A DNA stretch of 64,000 nt from contig NZ_CP100461.1 in assembly GCF_024228675.1 (NCBI RefSeq), positions 1,922,001 to 1,986,000 on the forward strand. Reading direction: 5' to 3'. Below are positions 16,973 to 24,571 of the stretch, in pieces. Each line of letters opens with the position of its first letter. Position 1 is the first letter of the stretch. A program made the translations under genes and the position numbers. The notes beneath the pieces are model-generated. The model was given only the letters and a program-made list of their open reading frames with translations, did no database searches and was not told the origin of the DNA. This DNA comes from Salinigranum marinum (lineage in GTDB: Archaea; Halobacteriota; Halobacteria; Halobacteriales; Haloferacaceae).

Positions 16973-17121
16973 CCTCCCCAGCCGACTCGTTCGCTCGGTT
17001 CGCTCGCTCACTCCCGCGCGCTGGTGGCGCGTGCTGGCGCGACTCCGTGACGCGCCGGCGTCGCGCGAGGGATGAGCGACTGAACGAGCGCAGCGAGTGA
17101 GGAGCGAATCAGCTGGGGAGG
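16973..17121. repeat. Large imperfect inverted repeat, haloarchaeal intergenic type
   Basis: The outer arms CCTCCCCAG (16973-16981) and CTGGGGAGG (17113-17121) are perfect complements. Inside, the GCTC-rich left arm pairs imperfectly with GAGCGACTGAACGAGCGCAG and following bases on the right. An inner stem GGCGCG/CGCGCC lies near 17036-17055. Such GAGCG/CGCTC-rich palindromes are common between haloarchaeal genes. Here it fills a 490-bp spacer that otherwise contains no gene. Confidence 0.6.
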
Positions 17122-17299
17122 TCTTCGTGAGCGGAGCGAACGAGCGGCTCGAAGCATCCTGGGTGCTTTGGTGATCGTGGCGTATCGCCGCGTCCGGCGC
17201 ACTGCTTCGTTCCCCGCTGTCCGGTTCCCTCGCCGCTTGCGGAGCCTCCTCCGTCGCCGAGCCATCACTCGTCCACCAACAAGCGTCAACGACAGCCGT

Positions 17300-17755
17300 T
17301 CACGACCGGACCGCTCGAAACCGCGCTTTCGCCGCGGGCCAGTAGAGCCACCACGCGACGACGACGAACGCCAGCGTGCCCAGCGGCCACGCCGTCCGGT
17401 ACGGCTGGACGGAGAACCCGCGGGCGAGCGAGAACTGCGCGACGCCGGCGACGACTAGCAAGCCTCCGGTGACCCGAGGGTCCTCGCGGCCGAAGACGAG
17501 GCCGACGAACCCGCTCGCGACGGCACCGGCGTAACAGACGACGCTGATCGGCCACGCGTAGATGTAGTCGGGCAGGCCCTGGGTGTACAGGAAGAAGAAG
17601 TCCCAGACGAACGTCGCGTTGGGCGGCTGGGTGTTGAACAGTCCCCACGCGAAGACGAACGTCGTCCCTCCATCCGGAAAGGTCTGGACCGACCACGGGA
17701 GCGCGAGCAGGGAAAGCAGGACGACGAACGAGGCACGGTCGGTCCGGTCGGGCAT
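17300..17755 (-). CDS. Five-helix membrane protein, resembles TIGR04206 family
   Basis: A 151-residue hydrophobic protein with about five membrane segments. The conserved-looking part is GGTTFVFAWGLFNTQPPNAT near residue 30. It resembles the haloarchaeal TIGR04206 family, whose function I do not know. The ATG at 17755 directly precedes the first segment. It sits 39 bp downstream of drg on the same strand and may be cotranscribed. Confidence 0.6.
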   Translation of the reverse strand: MPDRTDRASFVVLLSLLALPWSVQTFPDGGTTFVFAWGLFNTQPPNATFVWDFFFLYTQGLPDYIYAWPISVVCYAGAVASGFVGLVFGREDPRVTGGLLVVAGVAQFSLARGFSVQPYRTAWPLGTLAFVVVAWWLYWPAAKARFRAVRS

Positions 17756-17794
17756 GCTCAGTGGCTCTTTGCGCCGACGAACAAGAAGGGCTCG

Positions 17795-18907
17795 CTACTT
17801 CCGCGCGACGATGCGCATGACGTCCTCGTCGGCGAGTTCGTGGCCGCGCCCCACCTGCTGTTCGTCGTGTTTGGCGCTCGGCCCGCTCACCCGGGCGAAG
17901 CGGAACCGCTCGTCGAAGTTCCCGCCGAGTTTGTGGAGGGCGTCCTCGACGGTGTTCTCGCCCTGCATGAGCACGAGCGGCTCCTCGTAGTCGACGCCGC
18001 GGCCGGGTTTGTCCATGTACACCCGGATGAGCCCGAGCGACTCCCACAGCTCTTCTTTCAACGCGTCGAGGCCCTTCTCCTTCTCGGCGCTGATGAAGAC
18101 GGCCTCGTCGGGGTCGATCCCGCAGTCGCGGAGGTTCTCCTCAACCGTGGGCAGGTAATCGTGGTCGATGAGGTCGGCCTTGTTGACGGTGACCATCGAG
18201 GGCAGGTAGACACGGTTGTCCATGATGCCGTCGATGAGTTCGTCGATCGAACACTCGCCGCGGACGGTGACGTCGGCGTTGACGAAGCCGTGTTCCCGGA
18301 GGACGCCCTTGATCGTGTCCTCGTCGAGCGAGACGGCGTCGCTCTTCGTGACCCTGATCCCCCCCTTCGCAGTCTTGTTGATCGAGAGGCTCGCCGGACT
18401 GGTGTCGAGGCGGACCTTGTTGTAGTACAGTTCCTCGCGCAGACGCTCGTACTTCTCGATCTCGAACACCGAGAGCATGAACACGACCAGATCCGCGGTC
18501 CGAACCACCGAGAGCACCTCCTTGCCGCCGCCGCGGCCGCCCGCCGCGCCCTCGATCAGGCCGGGGACGTCGAGGATCTGGATGTTCGCTCCGTTGTACT
18601 TCAGCATCCCCGGATTGACGTTCAGGGTCGTGAACTCGTACTCGCCGACCTCGCTGTCGGCGTTCGTCAGCGCGTTGATGAGGGTGGACTTGCCGACCGA
18701 AGGGAAGCCGACGAGCGCGACCGTCGCGTCGCCGGTCTTCTCGACGGCGTAGCCGTGACCGCCGCCGGCGGAGGACTGATTCTCGAGTTTCTCCTTCTTC
18801 TCCGCGAGTTTCGCCTTCAGCCGGCCGATGTGCTGCTCGGTCGACTTGTTGTAGGGCGTGTTGGAGATCTCCTCTTGGAGTTCCTCGATCTCCTCTTCCA
18901 GTCCCAT
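17795..18907 (-). CDS. drg: Developmentally regulated GTP-binding protein (Drg/OBG-HflX family)
   Basis: A 370-residue GTPase. An N-terminal helical segment (1-58) is followed by the G domain with G1 GFPSVGKST (67-75), the FTTLNVNPG switch region, DVPGLIEGAAGGRGGGKE, and a late NKADL specificity motif. The C-terminal part from about residue 288 is a TGS domain. Drg proteins are conserved in archaea and eukaryotes and bind ribosomes; they are thought to help translation. The ATG at 18907 is preferred over an upstream GTG at 18925 because it gives the family start MGLEEEI. Confidence 0.95.
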   Translation of the reverse strand: MGLEEEIEELQEEISNTPYNKSTEQHIGRLKAKLAEKKEKLENQSSAGGGHGYAVEKTGDATVALVGFPSVGKSTLINALTNADSEVGEYEFTTLNVNPGMLKYNGANIQILDVPGLIEGAAGGRGGGKEVLSVVRTADLVVFMLSVFEIEKYERLREELYYNKVRLDTSPASLSINKTAKGGIRVTKSDAVSLDEDTIKGVLREHGFVNADVTVRGECSIDELIDGIMDNRVYLPSMVTVNKADLIDHDYLPTVEENLRDCGIDPDEAVFISAEKEKGLDALKEELWESLGLIRVYMDKPGRGVDYEEPLVLMQGENTVEDALHKLGGNFDERFRFARVSGPSAKHDEQQVGRGHELADEDVMRIVARK

Positions 18908-19185
18908 TAGTCGAGCGTCCGTCACGCCCGTCGAAAAACCTGTTCATTAGCGGCGTGGGAGGTACCGGATCGCCGGGATCACGCGACATGGGGGAGACGG
19001 GCGGGGAACCGGGCGGCCCTCAGAGCGAGGATCGTTGGTGGCGCACACGTCGAACGGGCGACGGCTCTCTCCCCCCGACCGAACGCCAGTAGCGGGGATG
19101 TTCAACACGTGAGAACGAAGCTGGGGCTATTTTCCCACGCGAACTGTACTGTCAGCTACAGGCGAACCAATGGAGGGAGCAACGA
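18908..19185. other. 278-bp spacer, no gene seen
   Basis: Contains the divergent promoter zone between drg (minus) and the zinc-ribbon gene (plus). No RNA gene or palindrome of note. GGGGCTATTTTCCC around 19123 is a weak AT-containing element about 60 bp before the next start. Confidence 0.4.
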
Positions 19186-19335
19186 ATGATACCGAACTGG
19201 CAGACGTTGCTCCCGTGGACGGGTCGCTCAGGTGCGCATTACGAGTGTCGGCAGTGTGGAACCACCGTCGACGTGACCACCGACGAGTGTCCCGCGTGTG
19301 GATCCACTAACATCGTCGAGTACGAGGTCAGTTGA
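19186..19335 (+). CDS. 49-residue CPxCG-type zinc-ribbon protein
   Basis: A small frame from an ATG at 19186, reading MIPNWQTLLPWTGRSGAHYE, then two cysteine pairs: ECRQCG and ECPACGS about 16 residues apart, ending NIVEYEVS. Four cysteines in two CxxC knuckles form a zinc ribbon. Haloarchaea have many such one-domain zinc proteins, some of which affect stress response and motility in other species. Its own target is unknown. Confidence 0.75.
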   Translation: MIPNWQTLLPWTGRSGAHYECRQCGTTVDVTTDECPACGSTNIVEYEVS

Positions 19336-19398
19336 CGCCGACTCGCCGGCCGAACCGCCGAAGGGACGATTCAGGACGACGGGAGACGATCATGAGAG

Positions 19399-19741
19399 TG
19401 TGAGGTCGTCTCGAAGGAGCCCGAAGCCTTCGTCGAGGCCGCCCGGGACGTCGCGTTTGCCCGAGACGGCGCGGTCGTCATCTCGGGGGACGGCACCGTG
19501 CAGGAGCAGATGGTCCGTGTGCGGACGCCCGGCCGAGCGGAACACGAGCGTGACGACGCGATCGTCGCCCCGGAGTGGATGGGGACGAAGCATCTGAGCG
19601 CGCTGGAAGCGTCGACACGCCGTCAGGTCCTCTGGACGATCACACTGAGCGATGGAGGACGGTCGCGTGACCACGTTCGTCGACGGGACGTACAAGAACT
19701 ACGAGCGCGCGGAACTCGGGGGGCGCTGGCGGCCCGAGTAG
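19399..19741 (+). pseudogene. Decayed diadenylate cyclase (DacZ/DisA_N-like) remnant
   Basis: Starting after a TGA, the frame reads EVVSKEPEAFVEAARDVAFA, RDGAVVISGDGTVQEQMVRV, and EWMGTKHLSALEASTRRQVL. The meaning then continues only after a +1 shift near 19650, as EDGRVTTFVDGTYKNYERAE and LGGRWRPE, with stop at 19739-19741. The DGA motif, the G-x-KH-xx-A region and the GRVTTF strand fit the catalytic half of a DisA_N/DacZ cyclase, which makes cyclic di-AMP from ATP. The N-terminal half is missing and the frame is broken, so this copy should be inactive. An intact dacZ is expected elsewhere, since cyclic di-AMP is essential in Haloferax volcanii. Family call made from memory of motifs. Confidence 0.55.
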
Positions 19742-19838
19742 CGGTGTCGGTAGGGCGTCGGATCGAGACCCCGCCGATCACCGGATCACGGCCGTCGAGG
19801 ACCGAAGCGCTTTGTATCGTCGGCCCCCTGGTCCGGAT

Positions 19839-20204
19839 ATGGACGAGCAACCGGGGCTCTCGGAGCAGTACCGGATGGCCAGCCCGTGGCCGATCTTCAT
19901 CGCGCTGGGCATCCCGATCGCCGAGGTCGGGATCCTCTTCGACCTCTTCCCCATCGCCGTCGGCGGGCTCATCCTCTTCAGCGGGAGCGTCTCGGGGATG
20001 TTACAGGAAGCGGGCTACGTCGACTCACCCTGGCGCGCCATCGGCGCGCTCGCGGTCGTCCTCGTCGGCATCGGCGCGGCGTTCGTCGTCACCGACCTGA
20101 ACCTCGTCACCCGGGGGTACGCGGTCGTCACGGCCGGCGCGCTCCTCGGTCTCGGGGCGGTCGCCGGCGAACTGTTCGTCCACGACGACGTCCCGGCGGT
20201 GTAG
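19839..20204 (+). CDS. DUF7541-like membrane protein of the cox cluster
   Basis: A 121-residue protein with four hydrophobic segments after a short acidic start (MDEQPGLSEQYRMASPWPIF). I recall this type, named DUF7541, as a constant neighbour of haloarchaeal coxA. Function unknown; it may help oxidase assembly or be a small accessory subunit. The ATG at 19839 is preferred over the upstream in-frame start because it removes an Arg/Pro-rich extension. It lies 55 bp before the next cox-cluster gene. Confidence 0.7.
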   Translation: MDEQPGLSEQYRMASPWPIFIALGIPIAEVGILFDLFPIAVGGLILFSGSVSGMLQEAGYVDSPWRAIGALAVVLVGIGAAFVVTDLNLVTRGYAVVTAGALLGLGAVAGELFVHDDVPAV

Positions 20205-20259
20205 TCACGCGCCCGGACGAATCGACAACCTATTTGACGGCCGGTCCTGACCGGCCTGT

Positions 20260-20616
20260 ATGGCGAACGAGACAGAGATATTCGACCGGGAGACGCTCCT
20301 CGACCTGGTGGTGAACATCATCCCGCTGTTCATCATCTTCTTCTTCATCGTCGCGTTCTTGCTGTTCAACCCGTTCGGCGTCGAGGCGCTCCCGTCGGGG
20401 ATCCAGTTCGGACTGCTCGTGGCACCGTTCGTCCTCCTGGCAATCCTGACGTACATCTCCGGGAAGGCCATCGCGGGCGCGGAGAAGGACTTCACCGTCT
20501 ACCTCCCGGGGCAGGCGACCGTCACCGGCGCGACGCCGCTCCACGGGACCGAAAGCGAGGAGACGAGCCCCGAACTCGAAGCCGGCGACGACACGAGCCC
20601 CGAACTCGAAGAGTAA
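20260..20616 (+). CDS. DUF6684-like membrane protein of the cox cluster
   Basis: A 118-residue protein starting MANETEIFDRETLLDLVVNI, with two membrane helices (about 17-38 and 48-66). The FDRETLLDL start is the recognisable DUF6684 signature of proteins next to haloarchaeal cytochrome oxidase genes. The C-terminus contains a short tandem duplication, ETSPELEAGDDTSPELEE. Probably an oxidase-associated or assembly protein; no catalytic residues visible. Confidence 0.75.
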   Translation: MANETEIFDRETLLDLVVNIIPLFIIFFFIVAFLLFNPFGVEALPSGIQFGLLVAPFVLLAILTYISGKAIAGAEKDFTVYLPGQATVTGATPLHGTESEETSPELEAGDDTSPELEE

Positions 20617-20762
20617 CTCTCGACGGCGGGCCACACCGGAACCGCACAGCGAGCGTGTTCCCCCAACAGCAACGCGACACGATAGGTGACTGTCACCCCC
20701 GCTGATCGGGGGGCGGCGTGCATCCCGAACCTTTCATTACCTTCCAATCCTCAGCCACACTC

Positions 20763-22625
20763 ATGGAGGTTAACGGACAGCTGGCGTCGGGTCTTCTCCA
20801 GTCCTCCGGCGGTTCGGGGATGACCGGACAACTAGCACTGACGGTTCTCATGGGGGTGTTCCTCGTCGCCGTCGCCGTCTGGCTCGCGCGCGTCGAGAAC
20901 TGGCGGTCGTACACGCCGCTCGCCGGCGGTGGCGGGTACGGCGGCGAAGGATCGTACGTCTCGAGCGAGAAACCGGCGGGGCTCATCCGCTGGCTCACCA
21001 CCGTGGATCACAAGGACATCGGGATGCTCTACGGCGCGTACGCCGTCGTGGCGTTCGTCGTCGGCGGGCTGATGGTCACGCTGATGCGGATCGAGCTCGC
21101 CGACCCCGGCATGACCCTCATCTCGAACACGTTCTACAACTCGATGCTCACGAGCCACGGCATCACGATGCTGTTCCTGTTCGGGACGCCGATCATCGCG
21201 GCCTTTGCGAACTACCTCGTTCCGCTGATCATCGGCGCGGACGACATGGCGTTCCCGCGCATCAACGCCATCGCCTTCTGGCTCCTGCCGCCCGGTGCGC
21301 TCCTCATCTGGGCTGGCTTCTTCCCGATCCCAGACCTCATTCCCGCACAGACCGCGTGGACGATGTACACGCCGCTGTCGTCGGGTGTCGGGTCGGGCAA
21401 CCAGGCGAACGCGGGCGTCGACCTGATGCTCCTGGGACTGCACCTCACTGGTGTCTCGGCGACGATGGGGGCGATCAACTTCATCGCGACCATCTTCACC
21501 GAACGCGACGAGAAGGTGACCTGGGCGAACCTCGACATCTTCTCGTGGACGATCCTCACGCAGTCGGGGCTCATCCTCTTCGCGTTCCCCCTCCTGGGTA
21601 GCGCGATCATCATGCTGCTCATGGACCGCAACCTCGGCACGACGTTCTTCTCGGTCGACGGCGGCTACATCCTCTGGCAACACCTCTTCTGGTTCTTCGG
21701 CCACCCCGAGGTGTACATCCTCGTGCTCCCGCCGATGGGAATCGTCTCGTACGTTCTTCCCAGGTTCGCGGGTCGGCGGCTGTTCGGCTTCAAGTTCGTC
21801 GTCTACTCCACGCTGGCGATCGGCGTTCTGTCCTTCGGGGTGTGGGCCCACCACATGTTCGCCACTGGCATCGACCCACGCCTGCGCGCCTCGTTCATGG
21901 CCGTCTCGCTCGCTATCGCGATTCCCTCTGCTGTCAAGACGTTCAACTGGATCACGACGCTGTGGAACGGGAAGATCCGGCTGACGACGCCGATGCTGTT
22001 CTGTATCGGCTTCGTCTCGAACTTCATCATCGGCGGCGTGACGGGCGTCTTCCTCGCCTCGATTCCCGTCAACCTCGTGCTCCACGACACGTACTACGTC
22101 GTCGGCCACTTCCACTACATCGTCATGGGCTGTATCGCGTTCGCCGGCTTCGCCGGCCTCTACTACTGGTTCCCGCTCTACACCGGCCGGATGTACCAGA
22201 AGACCCTCGGTAAGGCGCACTTCTGGCTCTCGATGATCGGAACGAACGTCACGTTCATCGCGATGATCCTGCTGGGCTACGGTGGCATGCCGCGCCGGTA
22301 CGCCACGTACCTGCCCGAGTTCGCCACGATCCACCAGGTCGCGACGGTCGGCGCGCTCATCATCTTCGTTGGCCAGCTCATCTGGGTGTGGAACTTCGCC
22401 GACTCCTGGCTCGAAGGCCCCAAGGTGGAGGACGGCGATCCGTGGAACCTCGACGACTACGGCCTCAAGACGGCCGAGTGGCAGTGGTACGAGCGCAAAC
22501 TCGAAACCGCGATCGCCGACGGTGGCGACGAGGAACTCGCCGCGGACGGTGGCCAGGTCGCCGAGTCCGAATCCGAGTCCGACACTGAAATCGCGGAGAC
22601 GGACGCGGGTTCCGACGACACGTAA
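20763..22625 (+). CDS. coxA: Cytochrome c oxidase subunit I (heme-copper oxidase)
   Basis: A 620-residue subunit I with all redox ligands: heme a His132 (SHGITM) and His451, CuB His314 (GHPEVY), His363-His364 (WAHHMF), heme a3 His449 (GHFHYIV). Tyr318 of HPEVY is the cross-linked tyrosine of A-type oxidases. It reduces oxygen to water and pumps protons. An extra hydrophobic segment (21-42) precedes the conserved core that begins near residue 75, and an acidic tail of about 45 residues follows the last helix. The ATG at 20763 is favoured over 20718. Subunit II is not in the window. Confidence 0.96.
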   Translation: MEVNGQLASGLLQSSGGSGMTGQLALTVLMGVFLVAVAVWLARVENWRSYTPLAGGGGYGGEGSYVSSEKPAGLIRWLTTVDHKDIGMLYGAYAVVAFVVGGLMVTLMRIELADPGMTLISNTFYNSMLTSHGITMLFLFGTPIIAAFANYLVPLIIGADDMAFPRINAIAFWLLPPGALLIWAGFFPIPDLIPAQTAWTMYTPLSSGVGSGNQANAGVDLMLLGLHLTGVSATMGAINFIATIFTERDEKVTWANLDIFSWTILTQSGLILFAFPLLGSAIIMLLMDRNLGTTFFSVDGGYILWQHLFWFFGHPEVYILVLPPMGIVSYVLPRFAGRRLFGFKFVVYSTLAIGVLSFGVWAHHMFATGIDPRLRASFMAVSLAIAIPSAVKTFNWITTLWNGKIRLTTPMLFCIGFVSNFIIGGVTGVFLASIPVNLVLHDTYYVVGHFHYIVMGCIAFAGFAGLYYWFPLYTGRMYQKTLGKAHFWLSMIGTNVTFIAMILLGYGGMPRRYATYLPEFATIHQVATVGALIIFVGQLIWVWNFADSWLEGPKVEDGDPWNLDDYGLKTAEWQWYERKLETAIADGGDEELAADGGQVAESESESDTEIAETDAGSDDT

Positions 22626-22724
22626 CGACGCTCGCTCTGTTCTCGTCCGGCGTTTCTTTCCGGCCGTTAGCTGTTCCACGCTACTCGTCGGCGACCGCTC
22701 TCGCCAGACGGGAACCGGATCACG

Positions 22725-22733
22725 GATATTTTT
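22725..22733 (+). promoter_or_regulatory. TATA box of the gene at 22758
   Basis: GATATTTTT is centred about 29 bp before the GTG at 22758. The spacing supports a leaderless transcript starting at the GTG rather than at the ATG at 22767. Confidence 0.45.
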
Positions 22734-22757
22734 CCTCCCCGAGCGTCCGGTCGTCCG

Positions 22758-23426
22758 GTGACCACGATGTTCGTGACAGGAGAGGGACTGATACGCGGCT
22801 CGCGAACCGACGGCGGGACCGACGCTGGCCCACTGCGCATCGACCGCCAGCTCCCGGAGTTCCAGGCCGTGAGCCGTCGGCACGTCGTCGTCGACGCCGC
22901 CATCGACGAGACGTACGACGCGATGCGGTCGGCCGACCTCGCGCGGCTCGGATCGGTCGTGGGCACGCTCGGCGCGCTTCGGACGCTCCCGACCCGCGTG
23001 GCGGCACGGCTGGCCGGGACTGCGGCCACGCCGGACGCGCTCACGCTCGCCGATCTCCCGTCACACGGGACGTGGATCCGCCTCGACGAGGCCGACGGCG
23101 AGGAGTTCGTCTTCGGTGCCGTCGGCACCGTCTGGAAGCCGAGGATCGAGTGGGTCGAACTCGGAGCCGAGGAGTTCCGGACCTTCGAGGCGCCGGGCTA
23201 CGCGAAGATCGCCGCCGGACTGTCGGTTCGACCCTACGGACGCGACCGGACGCTCCTCACGTACGAGGCGCGGACGGCGGGCACCGACCCGAGCGCAGAA
23301 CGCCGGTTCGGCCGGTACTGGTGGCTCGTCGCTCCGTTCGTCGGCTACATCCTCGGGCGGGTCCTAGCGCGGATCAAAGTCGACGCGGAGACGGCCGCGA
23401 CGACGCGGCGGCGCTCGCCGCCGTGA
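22758..23426 (+). CDS. SRPBCC-like hypothetical protein next to coxA
   Basis: A 222-residue soluble protein. Residues 35-190 show alternating strands and helices with RRHVVVDAAIDETYDAMRS near the start, EFVFGAVGTVWKPRIEWVEL in the middle and VAPFVGYILGRVLARIK at the end. This is reminiscent of START/SRPBCC ligand-binding folds. No precise family or ligand known to me. It follows coxA in the same direction after 132 bp but has its own TATA element. Confidence 0.6.
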   Translation: MTTMFVTGEGLIRGSRTDGGTDAGPLRIDRQLPEFQAVSRRHVVVDAAIDETYDAMRSADLARLGSVVGTLGALRTLPTRVAARLAGTAATPDALTLADLPSHGTWIRLDEADGEEFVFGAVGTVWKPRIEWVELGAEEFRTFEAPGYAKIAAGLSVRPYGRDRTLLTYEARTAGTDPSAERRFGRYWWLVAPFVGYILGRVLARIKVDAETAATTRRRSPP

Positions 23427-23455
23427 GAGGTCGACGCCGACGCGGAAGCGGCCGT

Positions 23456-23539
23456 TCAGACCGCGAGGATGATCCCGGTCGCGAACATGAGCAGCGCGAC
23501 ACCCCCGAGGACGAGCGCGAGGAGGTCCTTGTCCGACAT
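23456..23539 (-). CDS. 27-residue single-helix membrane protein
   Basis: A minus-strand frame from ATG (complement of 23537-23539) to TGA reading MSDKDLLALVLGGVALLMFA TGIILAV. It is a charged N-terminus followed by one perfect transmembrane helix ending at the stop. It fills the gap between two cox-cluster genes on the opposite strand. Tiny hydrophobic proteins of this kind often associate with oxidases, but its expression is unproven. Confidence 0.5.
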   Translation of the reverse strand: MSDKDLLALVLGGVALLMFATGIILAV

Positions 23540-23646
23540 GCTAGGACGTTGGTCGGGCGGAGTAAAGATCAATCGGTCCGGCGGTCCGAGGGGACCGTGA
23601 GCGCCAGGTCGAAAGGGCTAATCCGCTCGCCTCCCGAGCGACGACC

Positions 23647-24003
23647 GTGACGGACACCGCAGCGAGCGACGGACGGCGGCTGGGCGGCCGGCGGTTCGTC
23701 GTCCTCCTGTACCTCGCGCTCGTCGGCGTCTCGGGCGTCATGGGCGTGCTGTTCACCACGGCGGTCGACGATCCATCGCCGCCGGCGCTGTTTTTCGCCT
23801 TCGAGCTCCCCCCGACGGCCGTCGGGTTCGGGCTCTACGGCGCGGTCACCATCGCGGTCGTCCTCGGGGTCCCGCTGGCGCTCGTCGTCGCCGTCTCGGA
23901 ACTGGTCGACGACGTCGACGCCGTCGGGCGCGCAGAGACCGACGCGACCGACGACGCCGACCCCGACACGGCCGCCGTGTCGAGCGAATCCCCAAAGGAC
24001 TAA
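23647..24003 (+). CDS. DUF7520-like two-helix membrane protein
   Basis: A 118-residue protein with two membrane segments (about 17-38 and 55-82) and a highly acidic C-terminal tail. It begins MTDTAASDGRRLGGRRFVVL with a GTG start. I recall similar DUF7520 proteins in haloarchaeal oxidase clusters. Function unknown. It ends 24 bp before the UspA gene, so the two may be cotranscribed. Confidence 0.6.
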   Translation: MTDTAASDGRRLGGRRFVVLLYLALVGVSGVMGVLFTTAVDDPSPPALFFAFELPPTAVGFGLYGAVTIAVVLGVPLALVVAVSELVDDVDAVGRAETDATDDADPDTAAVSSESPKD

Positions 24004-24027
24004 GCCGCCTGCGTCGGATCTGGGAGT

Positions 24028-24429
24028 ATGTATCAGATAATCGTCGGAATCGACGAGGACGAAGCGCACGCGAAGCTCTGCGCCGAGGAAGTGGTCGGGA
24101 TGCCCGGCGACGGCTCGGAGAAACACGTCACGCTCATCCACAGTTTCACCGACAACCCCAGCGGAGCCTCCGCGACGCAGCTCGCCCCAGTCCGCGAGGC
24201 CAGCGACGTGCTCGACGAGGCCGGCATCGACTACGACGTGACGGAGTCGAGCGGCGACCCCGCCGAGGCCATCATCGACGCCGCCGACGACGTCGACGCC
24301 GACCTCATCGTGATCGGCGGACGCAAGCGCTCGCCGGCCGGGAAGGCGCTGTTCGGGAGCGTCACCCAGACGGTTATCCTCAACGCGGGTCGCCCCGTGA
24401 TGGTGACGGGCGTCCCTGAGGACGCCTGA
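24028..24429 (+). CDS. Universal stress protein, UspA family
   Basis: A 133-residue Usp domain. It has the N-terminal strand MYQIIVGIDEDEAHAKLCAE and the ATP-binding end LIVIGGRKRSPAGKALFGSV, with TQTVILNAGRPVMV completing the fold. ATP-binding (UspA/UspF-like) form. It closes the cox cluster, 24 bp behind the DUF7520-like gene. The role in respiration or stress cannot be read from sequence. Confidence 0.88.
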   Translation: MYQIIVGIDEDEAHAKLCAEEVVGMPGDGSEKHVTLIHSFTDNPSGASATQLAPVREASDVLDEAGIDYDVTESSGDPAEAIIDAADDVDADLIVIGGRKRSPAGKALFGSVTQTVILNAGRPVMVTGVPEDA

Positions 24430-24571
24430 CGGCGTCCGCGACACCGTTTTCGGCCGGTCTCCGACGGCCCTCTGAATCCGCACCGTCGGCGTCGCTGGTG
24501 GCGACGAACGGTGTACGGAACCAGGAGTCGGGAAACGACGCAGCGGAACGGAGCGTCCCGCACCGGTGGCC

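Noticed and set aside
17008-17289. 93-codon minus-strand frame inside the inverted-repeat spacer
   Set aside because: Arg-rich product caused by the GAGCG/CGCTC palindromes; no motif.
20686-20698. GGTGACTGTCACC palindrome upstream of coxA as an operator
   Set aside because: It lies 65-77 bp before the start without an AT-rich core promoter beside it; too short and GC-rich to separate from chance.
20832-22883. 683-codon minus-strand frame across coxA
   Set aside because: Antisense of a gene with every heme and copper ligand intact; the product is a low-complexity Arg/Asp/Glu string.
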